A DNA stretch of 64,000 nucleotides. It comes from Clostridiales bacterium. GTDB lineage: Bacteria > Bacillota > Clostridia > Saccharofermentanales > Saccharofermentanaceae. Shown one piece after another: positions 16,800 through 25,955 of the stretch; the stretch's first letter is position 1, and every line of letters starts with the position of its first letter. Position numbers and translations under genes: made by a program. The notes under the pieces were generated by a model. That model worked only from the letters and a program-made list of their open reading frames with translations. It did not search any database and was not told the DNA's origin. The stretch is taken from assembly GCA_017515465.1 (NCBI GenBank), contig JAFWFV010000001.1, forward strand, positions 1 through 64,000. Reading direction: 5' to 3'.

Positions 16800-17918
16800 G
16801 TGGCTAAGAGTAATAAGAAATTTATGGTATTATCTGCTCTTGGTATCATAATGGTCGTAGATTCACATTCCTGGAGTGTATTACCTTTATTTCAGGGCAT
16901 TATCCCCTATAACTCCTTCTTTATGCCTTTATTTGTATTTATTTCCGGATACTTTAACAAGGTGGATACTGGTTCGGATCTGTTAAGGCACATTAAGAAC
17001 AGGACTGTCAAGCTATTTGCCCCTTATTGCCTGATATCTTTCATATGTTTTATCTTCGAAATGCTTCTTTATCCTAAATTGGTCTTTCCGATCGATATAT
17101 TTGACATAGCACAGAGCATATGCAGGCTATTTACCGACGGCTCAGTCGTGTCCATAGCTTTTCCGTTGTGGTTTGTTCCGGCCTTGCTGATAACGGATCT
17201 GATCTATTCGTTAATATCGAAGTATATAGACAGGAAGAAGCATTCTCTGCCAATATTGCTCTTCTTTATCATCATTCATCTTCTGTCTGTATATCTTGCC
17301 AGGAACGGATTAATTATTGATTATTCTCTATTGTTATCCAAAGCTTGTTTTTTTCTTGTATTTATGCATGCCGGATCCATTTACAGAGACCGGTTGGAAG
17401 ATAAGATGAGAAGATTGAATAAACCGTTATTACTCGTTTCTCTTCTTCTGATAAATATAGTGAGGGGAATATATCTTCCTGATCCATATGATGTGGCTTT
17501 TAACGATATTAACTTTATGTGTGGTTTCACCAGCCCTTACATTGTAACACCCCTGATCTCTTCCCTGATCGGAATACTGTTCTGGCTTACCATGACTGAT
17601 TGGATTGGTAAGGCCTTTTACGATAAACGGATCATAAGCTATACGTCTGATAATACTTTTTGGATAATGGGGTTCCATATCCTGTTCTTCGGATTCCTGA
17701 ACAAAGCCCTGTATCTGGTGAATTCGATCATGCCTTTGAAAGGGTTTGACGCTGAACAGTGTACATATAATATCTCTTATCTGTGGAAGGAATACGATCA
17801 GTTCAGGTTTGTCTATTTCATCGCAGGGTTCTGCGGATCTCTGTTAGCTAAATACCTCTTTGACCGTATCATGAATAAAGTTCGTTCGAAATCTGTGGAA
17901 AAGAATACATGTGTATAA
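16800..17918 (+). CDS. Acyltransferase 3 family membrane protein
   Basis: 372 residues, about 10 membrane segments, start GTG with GGAGAGG 8 nt upstream. The N-terminal DSHSW and PLFVFISGYF match the catalytic-His and following segment of the acyltransferase 3 family (O-acetylation of surface sugars, fucose 4-O-acetylase-like). The coding sequence is visibly richer in A+T and less regular in codon use than its neighbours, which may point to transfer or simply to its membrane character. No glycan operon is adjacent; the substrate is unknown. A second member of the family is encoded at 47881-49026. Confidence 0.83.
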   Translation: MAKSNKKFMVLSALGIIMVVDSHSWSVLPLFQGIIPYNSFFMPLFVFISGYFNKVDTGSDLLRHIKNRTVKLFAPYCLISFICFIFEMLLYPKLVFPIDIFDIAQSICRLFTDGSVVSIAFPLWFVPALLITDLIYSLISKYIDRKKHSLPILLFFIIIHLLSVYLARNGLIIDYSLLLSKACFFLVFMHAGSIYRDRLEDKMRRLNKPLLLVSLLLINIVRGIYLPDPYDVAFNDINFMCGFTSPYIVTPLISSLIGILFWLTMTDWIGKAFYDKRIISYTSDNTFWIMGFHILFFGFLNKALYLVNSIMPLKGFDAEQCTYNISYLWKEYDQFRFVYFIAGFCGSLLAKYLFDRIMNKVRSKSVEKNTCV

Positions 17919-17924
17919 TATAAT
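17914..17924 (+). promoter_or_regulatory. Overlapping -10 boxes directly before the lipoprotein gene at 17933
   Basis: Two overlapping TATAAT hexamers (17914-17919 and 17919-17924) end 8 nt before the ATG at 17933, and no Shine-Dalgarno sequence lies between. Transcription from the second box would begin at or next to the start codon, giving a leaderless message. Confidence 0.5.
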
Positions 17925-17932
17925 CTTGTTCT

Positions 17933-18823
17933 ATGAAAACCTTTAATAAGATCTATGTTAAGACAATATCTGTCCTGCTCATACTATGTTCCGTATTCAT
18001 GTTTTCCGGATGCGGTGCTATTATGGACAGCTTTACCACCAGGGGCGTGGAAAGCTTCGTTACCGAGACCTTTACGTCATATATTGATTCGCAGGGCACA
18101 ACTGACCTGGCTTCATATTCCAAGAAGGATTGTGACGTTCCGGAACTTACGGATGAACAGCAGAGTATCTTTTCCGATGTGATATCCCGGACTTCATTTG
18201 AGATAGGATCCACCAAGATCAAGGAAGGCAGAAAACAGGCAACATGTCAGGTAAGCTTCAAAAAAGTAGCTGACCTCAGTACTCTGGATTCCTGGGTTGG
18301 CACTTATGATGATATTTCAGAGGCGGTCAGTTCTGTTAAGAAAAAGACAGTAAAGATCACATTTAAGATTATCAAGAAGAACGATAAATGGATGTTTGAT
18401 GACCTGTCCGAGTTCTTCGGCAAGGTTGTGTCAGGCTACGAAGATCTCTGCTTTCTTGACGATGAAGGCAATCCTATCAATATAACGCCCCATTATATCG
18501 AATCGTTCATGGTTGACAGTGTCTGGTATGATCCCGTTATGGATAACCCGCTGGATGCCGACATGACATTCCATGCCGAACAGCTCGTCAATGTATTGTA
18601 TTTCGATCATCCCATATCATATCAGTTTACGGCTCAGCTCTATTCCGGACGTAACATGCTGGCCGAAAAGGAAGTTACTGTTGATGATTCCGTTGTGGCC
18701 AGACTGGCCTTTGACAGCATGCTGTATACGAACAGTCAGTTGTTTGAGCCCGGTGAATACTACATAAAGGTGATGGTAGGCAGCAACGAACTCTATGAAA
18801 CGGATCCGGTAATAGTCAGATAA
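17933..18823 (+). CDS. Secreted lipoprotein, unknown function
   Basis: 296 residues with a lipoprotein signal peptide (lipobox FSGC, Cys27). An N-terminal helical domain (about 30-170) is followed by a beta-rich domain (about 185-295) that ends with a 'PGEYYIKVMVG' strand. The plan is the same as in the lipoprotein at 15357, though sequence identity looks low. No ribosome binding site is seen; TATAAT lies 8 nt before the ATG, so the message may be leaderless. Stop and the next start are 1 bp apart, so the methyltransferase gene is probably coupled. Function unknown. Confidence 0.75.
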   Translation: MKTFNKIYVKTISVLLILCSVFMFSGCGAIMDSFTTRGVESFVTETFTSYIDSQGTTDLASYSKKDCDVPELTDEQQSIFSDVISRTSFEIGSTKIKEGRKQATCQVSFKKVADLSTLDSWVGTYDDISEAVSSVKKKTVKITFKIIKKNDKWMFDDLSEFFGKVVSGYEDLCFLDDEGNPINITPHYIESFMVDSVWYDPVMDNPLDADMTFHAEQLVNVLYFDHPISYQFTAQLYSGRNMLAEKEVTVDDSVVARLAFDSMLYTNSQLFEPGEYYIKVMVGSNELYETDPVIVR

Positions 18824-18824
18824 T

Positions 18825-19706
18825 ATGTTTGTTGCAGATAAATGGAAAGATTATGAAGTGATCGGATGCTCCAACGGCGAGAAATACGAACGTTGGGGCG
18901 ATATCCTGCTCAGGAGGCCTGACCCCCAGGTCATCTGGCCCGACCCGGATTTTGAATCTTACTGCAAGCCCCATGCCGTATATAACAGGTCTTCTACCGG
19001 AGGCGGATCCTGGACCAGATACAAGTCACTTCCTGCTACATGGAAGATCGGTTACGAATCCCTGGGGAAGAAACTGTCCTTTATAATTGAACCTACGCCT
19101 TTCAAACATACCGGGTTGTTTCCCGAACAGGCTGCCAACTGGGATTTCTGCGGAAAACTGATAGAGGATGCGGTCAGGCAGGGTAAAAAGGACATCAAGA
19201 TACTTAATCTGTTCGCATATACAGGCGGAGCGACTCTGGCTGCTTCCTGTCACGGTGCCTCCGAAGTAGTCCATGTGGATGCTTCCAAGGGTATGATCGC
19301 CAGGGCAAAGGAAAATGTCAGCGCATCCGGTCTCCAGGAGAATTACATCAGGTTCATTGCCGAGGATTGCCAGAAGTTCGTTGAGCGTGAGATCAGGCGA
19401 GGCAGGAAATACGACGGGATAATCATGGATCCTCCGGCATATGGCAGGGGACCTTCAGGTGAACTGTGGAAACTCGAAGATTCGATCTACGATTTCGTAT
19501 CCAGAGCGGCTCTGCTTCTGTCGGATGATCCTCTGTTCTTTGTCCTGAGCTCCTATGCTACTGAGATCACAGGGGAAGCGATATCCCAGGTAGTCAGGCT
19601 ATGTCTTCCTGATGGTAATATCACCTGCGGTGAACTGGGACTTCCGGTAACAAATGGCGGTGTATTCCTGCCATGCGGTTCTACCACCAGGTGGAGTCCC
19701 CGCTGA
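18825..19706 (+). CDS. SAM-dependent methyltransferase, RlmI/RlmK-like
   Basis: 293 residues of the class I Rossmann methyltransferase type. ILNLFAYTGGATLAA is the SAM-binding motif I, VVHVDASKGMIARAKEN motif II, and IIMDPPAYGRGP the catalytic motif IV, as in 23S rRNA cytosine-C5 methyltransferases RlmI and RlmK. No N-terminal PUA domain of the usual RlmI type is evident. Its stop TGA overlaps the ATG of a pseudouridine synthase gene (TGATG), which suggests the two act on RNA together. rRNA is the likely substrate; the exact site is unknown. Confidence 0.82.
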   Translation: MFVADKWKDYEVIGCSNGEKYERWGDILLRRPDPQVIWPDPDFESYCKPHAVYNRSSTGGGSWTRYKSLPATWKIGYESLGKKLSFIIEPTPFKHTGLFPEQAANWDFCGKLIEDAVRQGKKDIKILNLFAYTGGATLAASCHGASEVVHVDASKGMIARAKENVSASGLQENYIRFIAEDCQKFVEREIRRGRKYDGIIMDPPAYGRGPSGELWKLEDSIYDFVSRAALLLSDDPLFFVLSSYATEITGEAISQVVRLCLPDGNITCGELGLPVTNGGVFLPCGSTTRWSPR

Positions 19707-20371
19707 TGGAGATCCTTTACGAAGATAACCACATCATAGCAGCAGTAAAACCTTCGGGCGTGCTGTCACAATCTGACGGATCAGGCGCCCCTGACATGCT
19801 TACCCTGTTAAAGGCTTATATCAAGGAAAAGTACAACAAGCCCGGAAACGTATATCTGGGTCTGGTGCACAGGCTTGACCGTAATGTATCCGGGGTCATG
19901 GTGTTCGCCAGGACTTCCAAGGCGGCGTCCAGGCTTTCCGCCCAGATCAGGGAGCATACTACTGAAAAGCTGTATTATGCAGTAGTGGAAGGGAAAGTCA
20001 GTGGAGAGGGCACACTCAGGAACTGGATACTAAAGGACGAAAAGACTAATACGGTCAAGGTCCTGGACAGGGAGGAAAAGGGCGCAAAGTCTGCAGAGCT
20101 TTCTTACAGGGCTGTTGATTCCACTGATGGTACCACGCTGTTGGAGGTCGATCTTAAGACCGGCAGGAGCCATCAGATCAGGGCGCAGCTGGCAGCATCC
20201 GGCCATCCGATAACAGGCGACGCAAAATACGGCCGTGCAGGCGGAAAAGACAGGATCGCACTCATGTGCCACAGCATGACCATAGACCATCCCACGAGCA
20301 AAGAAAGAATGACATTTAAGTGTGACATGCCGGACAGCCATCCGTGGATTTTATATAAAAACCGCTTTTAA
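19706..20371 (+). CDS. RluA-family pseudouridine synthase
   Basis: 221 residues. The catalytic motif HRLDRNVSG holds Asp58, and [14 protein letters not shown] is the conserved RluA-family segment. There is no S4 domain. I chose the ATG at 19706 because it overlaps the TGA of the methyltransferase gene and follows AGGTGGAG at 10 nt, and because [18 protein letters not shown] is the usual family N-terminus; an ATG at 19673 would add 11 unrelated residues. It modifies rRNA or tRNA uridines; target unknown. Confidence 0.9.
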   Translation: MEILYEDNHIIAAVKPSGVLSQSDGSGAPDMLTLLKAYIKEKYNKPGNVYLGLVHRLDRNVSGVMVFARTSKAASRLSAQIREHTTEKLYYAVVEGKVSGEGTLRNWILKDEKTNTVKVLDREEKGAKSAELSYRAVDSTDGTTLLEVDLKTGRSHQIRAQLAASGHPITGDAKYGRAGGKDRIALMCHSMTIDHPTSKERMTFKCDMPDSHPWILYKNRF

Positions 20372-20421
20372 TATTCCTGGATTATCGTTACAATAATCTT
20401 AATATGTTTGGAGGTGGCTTT

Positions 20422-21129
20422 ATGTCAGATGTCAAGTATAAGAGAATCCTTCTCAAGATATCAGGTGAGGCTTTGGCCGGTGAGAAGAAGGTCGGTATAG
20501 ATAATGACGTCCTTAAGGAGATCTCTGCCAATATCAAGGCTGTCAGCGATCTCGGTGTAGAGGTTGCCGTAGTAGTCGGAGGCGGAAATTTCTGGAGAGG
20601 CAGATCATCAGAAAAGATGGACAGGGTTGTTGCAGACCATATGGGTATGCTCGCAACTCTCATGAACGCTCTGGCACTGTCAGATGCTCTCGAGCAGCAG
20701 GGCGCAGTAACCAGAGTCCTGTCTGCCATCGAAGTCCGCCAGATGTGTGAGACATATATCAGGAAGAGAGCCGTAAGGCATCTGGAAAAGGGCCGGATAA
20801 TCATATTTGCATGCGGAACCGGAAACCCTTATTTCTCAACTGATACAGGGGCTGCACTTAGAGCAACCGAGATCGGTGCCGATGTCTTCCTCAAGGCAAC
20901 GATGGTTGACGGTGTCTATGACAAAGATCCCAAGGTATATCCCGATGCGGTCAAATATGACAAGGTATCACATGATGAGGTGCTGAGGCTTAAGCTCAAG
21001 GTCATGGATGCCACGGCTGCCGCTCTTTGCAGAGACAACAACACCAGGATCCTGGTGTTCTCCATGGAAGATCCCGCAAATATCGTCAGGATCGCCAAGG
21101 GCGAGAACCTCGGAACACTGGTTGAATAA
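20422..21129 (+). CDS. pyrH: Uridylate kinase
   Basis: 235-residue amino acid kinase-fold enzyme converting UMP to UDP. Visible motifs are [37 protein letters not shown] and [18 protein letters not shown] ends 4 nt before the ATG at 20422; this Shine-Dalgarno would be inside the coding sequence if the ATG at 20404 were used, so the later start is chosen. It heads the conserved block pyrH-frr-uppS-cdsA-dxr-rseP-ispG-polC. rpsB and tsf, its usual left neighbours, are missing. Confidence 0.97.
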   Translation: MSDVKYKRILLKISGEALAGEKKVGIDNDVLKEISANIKAVSDLGVEVAVVVGGGNFWRGRSSEKMDRVVADHMGMLATLMNALALSDALEQQGAVTRVLSAIEVRQMCETYIRKRAVRHLEKGRIIIFACGTGNPYFSTDTGAALRATEIGADVFLKATMVDGVYDKDPKVYPDAVKYDKVSHDEVLRLKLKVMDATAAALCRDNNTRILVFSMEDPANIVRIAKGENLGTLVE

Positions 21130-21152
21130 ATTAATCGAAAAGGAGTATTACC

Positions 21153-21719
21153 ATGATTGAGCTGACACAGAAGGATTATGATCAGGTTGAAGAGAAGATG
21201 ACCAAGGCAATAGATAATCTCCGTGAGAATCTTAATGCCATCAGAGCAGGCAGAGCCAATCCGCACGTTCTCGATAAGATAACAGTTGAGTACTATGGAT
21301 CACCTTCACCTCTCAATGCAGTTGCAAATATCCAGGTTCCCGAGGCAAGGATGATCACTCTTGCACCCTGGGATCCCTCAATGCTCAAGGAGATAGAGAG
21401 AGCAATCCAGGCATCAGATCTCGGCATCACGCCTTCCAATGACGGCAAGATCATCCGTCTGGTGTTCCCCGTCCTCACTGAGGAGAGACGTAAGGAACTT
21501 ACAAAGCAGGTTAAGGTCTACGGTGAAGAGGCTAAGGTCGTTGTAAGGAACAACCGCCGCGACTTCATCGACAAGATGCGTGCTGCCAACAAGAAAAAGG
21601 AACTGACAGAGGACTCCCTCAAGGAATACGAGGAAAAGGTTCAGAAGATCACAGATAAGTTCACCAAGGAGATCGACGGTATCTGTGAAAAGAAGAATGC
21701 TGAACTCATGGAGATCTGA
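21153..21719 (+). CDS. frr: Ribosome recycling factor
   Basis: 188 residues, close to the usual 185. It shows LRENLNAIRAGRANP and LDKITVEYYGSPSPLNAVAN near the N-terminus and the KVVVRNNRRDFIDKMR segment, which mark domains I and II. It splits post-termination ribosomes together with EF-G. AAGGAG precedes the ATG by 8 nt. Its TGA overlaps the ATG of uppS. Confidence 0.97.
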   Translation: MIELTQKDYDQVEEKMTKAIDNLRENLNAIRAGRANPHVLDKITVEYYGSPSPLNAVANIQVPEARMITLAPWDPSMLKEIERAIQASDLGITPSNDGKIIRLVFPVLTEERRKELTKQVKVYGEEAKVVVRNNRRDFIDKMRAANKKKELTEDSLKEYEEKVQKITDKFTKEIDGICEKKNAELMEI

Positions 21720-22468
21720 TGGCAGCAAAGAAAGATTTTGACAGGAAGGATCTTAAGATCCCGGTATCTCTTGGCGTTATCATGGATGGTAACGGAAGAT
21801 GGGCCAAAAAGAGACTCCTTCCCCGTAGTGCAGGTCATAGAGCAGGAGCCGAGAATCTCAAGGAATTATGCAGGAACTGCGGCAGGTACGGTGTTAAGTA
21901 CCTGACTGTATATGCGTTTTCCACGGAGAACTGGTCCAGGCCCGAGGATGAAGTCAACCAGCTGATGAAGCTGTTCGTTGAGTTCTTTAACAAATACGAT
22001 CCCGAGCTGGAGGAGGAGGGCATCAGAGTCAGGTTTACAGGTGATATCGATGCTCTTCCCGAAAACCTCAGAAAGGTCTGCCGTGAAGGTGAGGAGAGAT
22101 CCCTTCACAGACAGAAGATGCAGCTGATCGTGGCATTTAACTATGGCGGCAGGAGAGAGATCGTCCAGGCCGCCCAGAAGATAGCCTCAAAAGTAGCTTC
22201 CGGCGAGATCGATCCGGATGATATTGACGAGCAGATGCTGTCTGACAACATGTATCTGCCAGATGTTCCTGATCCTGATCTCATCATCCGTCCCAGCGGC
22301 GAGATGAGGATCTCGAATTTCCTGCTCTGGGAATGTGCTTATTCCGAACTGTGGGTTTCAGACTGCTTATGGCCCGATTTCGGATATGAGGAGCTTACCC
22401 GGGCTTTCGAGGCATATACTAAGCGTGACAGGAGATTTGGCGGCCTGTCCAGGGAGGATAATAAATGA
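21719..22468 (+). CDS. uppS: Undecaprenyl diphosphate synthase
   Basis: 249-residue cis-prenyltransferase that makes the C55 lipid carrier for cell-wall synthesis. The motif GVIMDGNGRWAKKR holds catalytic Asp23; YAFSTENWSRP and the C-terminal DLIIRPSGEMRISNFLLW are further family signatures. The ATG overlaps the stop of frr (TGATG) and the gene end overlaps cdsA by 4 bp (ATGA). Confidence 0.97.
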   Translation: MAAKKDFDRKDLKIPVSLGVIMDGNGRWAKKRLLPRSAGHRAGAENLKELCRNCGRYGVKYLTVYAFSTENWSRPEDEVNQLMKLFVEFFNKYDPELEEEGIRVRFTGDIDALPENLRKVCREGEERSLHRQKMQLIVAFNYGGRREIVQAAQKIASKVASGEIDPDDIDEQMLSDNMYLPDVPDPDLIIRPSGEMRISNFLLWECAYSELWVSDCLWPDFGYEELTRAFEAYTKRDRRFGGLSREDNK

Positions 22469-23331
22469 GACAGAGAGTGGTTACCGGTATCCTTTTTACC
22501 GTTGGAGTATTGCTCTTTGTCATACCTTCTTACTGGATACCTTTCATTTCCGTCGTATTTGCATGCGTCGTAGGCGGATTTGTTACCCATGAGCTCTATA
22601 ACGCTTTCAGGGCAGGGAAGATGCAGCCCTTGCTGCCTCTGATGATAATCGGAGGTGTATTCACTCCGCTTCACGTGCTGATATCCTATTTCTTTATCAA
22701 GGATATCAATCTCTCTTCGGTACTATTCTTTGTCATCCTGGGAATGATATGCTTTATCGGCAGCGTCATCCCGTCTGTAATTCATAAGGATGGCGAAGGC
22801 AGACTGAGAGACGGGGTAGTCACTTCTGCTGCCATCTTCTATTATTGCTTTCCGTTGTTCTGTCTCATGGCAGGGATGCTCCTGGCTGAAAACGGCTGGT
22901 ACTACATGGTATTCGGACTTTTCTCATCATGGGTTTCCGACACCTGCGCATACTTTGTAGGTGTTACCATCGGCAAGCACAAGATCGTGCCTCACATCTC
23001 CCCGAAGAAAACATGGGAAGGATGTATCGGCGGGGCTCTGGGATGTGCATTGCTCGTAATGCTCTATCTTACCCTTATCGTCTATAAGGTCGATAATCTT
23101 ACGGTAAACATCTATGTCTTTGCCGTTATCGCATTTGTCTTCGGACTTATAATCTCCGTGATGTCACAGCTGGGAGATTGGCTGGCATCACTCATCAAAC
23201 GCCTGGTGGGCATCAAGGACTATGGCAAGATATTCCCGGGCCACGGCGGTATGCTGGACAGATTTGACAGCGTATTCTTTACATTGCCCGTTGGATTTCT
23301 TTTGGCGATCCTTGCCAATGATTTCCTCTAA
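22465..23331 (+). CDS. cdsA: Phosphatidate cytidylyltransferase
   Basis: 288 residues with about eight membrane segments, making CDP-diacylglycerol from phosphatidate and CTP. The C-terminal signature is present (SQLGDWLASLIKRLVGIKDYGKIFPGHGGMLDRFDS region, residues about 230-265), as is HISPKKTWEG. It overlaps uppS by 4 bp. Confidence 0.96.
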   Translation: MRQRVVTGILFTVGVLLFVIPSYWIPFISVVFACVVGGFVTHELYNAFRAGKMQPLLPLMIIGGVFTPLHVLISYFFIKDINLSSVLFFVILGMICFIGSVIPSVIHKDGEGRLRDGVVTSAAIFYYCFPLFCLMAGMLLAENGWYYMVFGLFSSWVSDTCAYFVGVTIGKHKIVPHISPKKTWEGCIGGALGCALLVMLYLTLIVYKVDNLTVNIYVFAVIAFVFGLIISVMSQLGDWLASLIKRLVGIKDYGKIFPGHGGMLDRFDSVFFTLPVGFLLAILANDFL

Positions 23332-23350
23332 ATTTTAAAACTGTTAGGTA

Positions 23351-23356
23351 TATAAT
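23351..23356 (+). promoter_or_regulatory. -10 box immediately before dxr
   Basis: TATAAT ends 6 nt before the dxr ATG and there is no Shine-Dalgarno sequence in the gap. No clear -35 box is visible. A start from this box would produce a leaderless dxr message inside the larger operon. Confidence 0.5.
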
Positions 23357-23362
23357 ACTCGT

Positions 23363-24538
23363 ATGCGTAAATTATCTGTATTGGGTTCTACCGGTTCTAT
23401 CGGTATTCAGACATTGGAGGTTGTCCGTAATAATCCGGACGACTTTACTGTTGAGGCGCTTTCCTGCTCCTCAAATATCCATATCCTGCTGGATCAGATC
23501 TTAGAGTTCGAGCCTGCTGTAGCCGCTGTCAGCGACGAGGCAAAAGCAGACGAACTGAGGAACATCATCAGGCAGGATCATCCCGGCATCAGGACGGAGA
23601 TCATTTCAGGTGAGGGTTGTAACATCACTGCAGCCACCATTGATTCCTGCGATACCGTAGTTGGTGCCATCGTAGGCATTGCGGGTCTCGAACCCACATA
23701 TCATGCCATCCTAAAGGGCAAGGACATCGCTCTTGCCAACAAGGAAACTCTCGTCACCGGCGGCGACATAATCATGCCCCTTACAAAGCAGATGGGGGTG
23801 GAACTCCTGCCTGTTGACAGCGAGCACTGCGCAATCTGGCAGTGCCTGTGGGGAGAGAAGAAGGAGAACCTGGACAGGATCCTGATAACGGCTTCAGGCG
23901 GACCTTTCAGAGGCAGATCACGTGATGACCTGGAACAGTTTACACGTGAACAGGCCTTGAATCACCCGACCTGGAAGATGGGCGGCAAGATCACGATCGA
24001 TTCAGCCACCATGATGAATAAGGGTCTGGAAGTTATCGAAGCCAGACATCTCTTCGGGATCGCTCCCGACAGGATCGATGTTGTAGTACATCCTCAGAGC
24101 GTTATCCATTCCATGATCAGGATGAGGGACGGATCGGTACTCGCCCAGATGGGCAAGCCCTCCATGATCCTTCCCATTATGGTAGCCCTTTATTATCCCG
24201 AACGCGGACCCAAGCTGATCGAGGAGTTCGATCCTTTTGCAACAGGCCTCAATAACCTCACATTTGAGAAATGTGATACTGATGTATTCAGGCTCTTAGG
24301 TCTCGCATATGAAGTAGGGACCAGGGGAGGACTTCTGCCGACCGTAATGAATGCGGCTAATGAAGTAGCTGTATCTCATTTCCTCAAGGGTGAGATCAGG
24401 TTCATTGATATTGAAAAGACTGTTATCGAAACCGTAGACCGCATGAGCGGAATAACCGGTGAGATGACGATCGACAACATACTTAGGTGTAATGCAGATG
24501 CCAGAGCCCGCGCCGAAGAGATTATAAGGAGCATATGA
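23363..24538 (+). CDS. dxr: 1-deoxy-D-xylulose 5-phosphate reductoisomerase
   Basis: 391 residues; second step of the MEP isoprenoid pathway, NADPH-dependent. The NADPH site is LGSTGSIGIQT; GKDIALANKETLVTGG, LPVDSEHCAIWQ (metal Asp and Glu) and ITASGGPFRG, MGGKITIDSATMMNKGLE are catalytic-region signatures. It is separated from cdsA by 31 bp holding a TATAAT. It lies with ispG and uppS, which use the isoprenoid products. Confidence 0.97.
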   Translation: MRKLSVLGSTGSIGIQTLEVVRNNPDDFTVEALSCSSNIHILLDQILEFEPAVAAVSDEAKADELRNIIRQDHPGIRTEIISGEGCNITAATIDSCDTVVGAIVGIAGLEPTYHAILKGKDIALANKETLVTGGDIIMPLTKQMGVELLPVDSEHCAIWQCLWGEKKENLDRILITASGGPFRGRSRDDLEQFTREQALNHPTWKMGGKITIDSATMMNKGLEVIEARHLFGIAPDRIDVVVHPQSVIHSMIRMRDGSVLAQMGKPSMILPIMVALYYPERGPKLIEEFDPFATGLNNLTFEKCDTDVFRLLGLAYEVGTRGGLLPTVMNAANEVAVSHFLKGEIRFIDIEKTVIETVDRMSGITGEMTIDNILRCNADARARAEEIIRSI

Positions 24539-24539
24539 T

Positions 24540-25889
24540 ATGAGTCTCAGCATCTGGAGCATCCTTGTAGTAATACTTCTTCTCGGAGTCCTGGTCACGA
24601 TACATGAACTGGGTCACTATTGGGTTGCAACGCTTCTCGGCATCAAGGCTTACGAAGTATCCATCTTTGTTGGACCCAAGCTGATCAAATGGAAGCATAA
24701 GGACGTTGATTTCTCCATCAGATGCATACCTTTCGGAGCATATGTCAGGTTTACTGATATTGATGAGAACGGCAATGCCGTCGTATCAGACGATCCGGCT
24801 CTGCTTGTCAATCAGAAGAGATGGAGGAGACTCATCGTTGCACTGGCAGGTCCGTTGATGAATGTCCTGCTGGGAGTACTGATCTTTATCCTGCTCTATT
24901 CTTTAACGCCTTTCAACTCTCTCGATATTGGCCCTACACGTGAGGGTTCACAGCTGGCAGGCCAGGAATATACCGTAGGTGACAAGATCCTCGCTGTAAA
25001 CGGCAACCCGGTATTCACATATCTGGATTTCTATTATGAATTTGATACTGCCACCAGGCCGGATGAGACTGTCACGCTAACTCTTAAGTCACGGGAGACG
25101 GGAGATAAGTATGATGTAACCCTGACCCCTGAGATCGGACACAGACCCATGATGGGCATCACTACTTATCAGGATCCTGAGAGCAACAAGTACAACGGAT
25201 GGGAGATCGTCTCAGTCGATGAGAACCAGAACGGTGGATCACCAGTACTGAAATCCGGGGATTTCCTGACATTTGTCAACGGCAAATCCGTAGCTGATGA
25301 GGATTTCTTTGATTTCCTCGGTACTTTTAACGATGGCGATGTCCTCAAGCTCTCATTCGTCAGGAACGGCAAGGAGATGGAGGCTGACTGCAAGGTAACC
25401 ACCCTTCTTTATACAAATGACAGGGGCGTGTACTGCTTTGCCTGGAAGGTCAATGACTTCAAGGGATTCCTGACCGCGTGCAGCTATGCTATTAAGATGC
25501 CAGTAACTATCGCCAACGTGAGCATCAAGTCCATAGGCGATGTCTTTGAGGGCAAGGAAGAAGTTTATAATATGGTCTCAGGCCCTGTAGGTGTGACTAC
25601 AGCGGTATCTGAGGTCGTTGATGATGTTGATGATTCCGTATCAGACAAGATCTATTATGTCGTGCTCCTCGGAGGCGTTATCACCATAGGTCTCGCATTT
25701 ACGAATCTCCTTCCCATTCCTGGTCTTGACGGCATCCAGATCCTTCTCATCGCCGTTGAGATGATCATGGGAAGGCCTTTATCCAGAAAGGCGGAAGGCG
25801 TTCTCAATGCAGTCGGCTTTGTAATGCTGCTGTGTCTGGTCGTCTTTGCCTTCGCATCGGATATCATAAGGATCTTTGCGGGCAGATAA
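24540..25889 (+). CDS. rseP: Site-2 intramembrane metalloprotease (RseP/RasP family, M50)
   Basis: 449 residues. The zinc motif HELGH is at 22-26 in the first membrane segment; one or two PDZ-like regions follow (VGDKILAVNGNPVF; LKSGDFLTFVNGKSV), and the third ligand motif is NLLPIPGLDG in a C-terminal membrane segment. It cleaves membrane-bound anti-sigma factors or signal peptide remnants inside the bilayer. It begins 1 bp after the dxr stop, its usual position in Bacillota. Confidence 0.95.
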   Translation: MSLSIWSILVVILLLGVLVTIHELGHYWVATLLGIKAYEVSIFVGPKLIKWKHKDVDFSIRCIPFGAYVRFTDIDENGNAVVSDDPALLVNQKRWRRLIVALAGPLMNVLLGVLIFILLYSLTPFNSLDIGPTREGSQLAGQEYTVGDKILAVNGNPVFTYLDFYYEFDTATRPDETVTLTLKSRETGDKYDVTLTPEIGHRPMMGITTYQDPESNKYNGWEIVSVDENQNGGSPVLKSGDFLTFVNGKSVADEDFFDFLGTFNDGDVLKLSFVRNGKEMEADCKVTTLLYTNDRGVYCFAWKVNDFKGFLTACSYAIKMPVTIANVSIKSIGDVFEGKEEVYNMVSGPVGVTTAVSEVVDDVDDSVSDKIYYVVLLGGVITIGLAFTNLLPIPGLDGIQILLIAVEMIMGRPLSRKAEGVLNAVGFVMLLCLVVFAFASDIIRIFAGR

Positions 25890-25955
25890 CATTCTGCCTG
25901 TTTTGTACCAATAAAAGAACATCATGTTTGATATCATGTATTTATGGAGGGTTAT

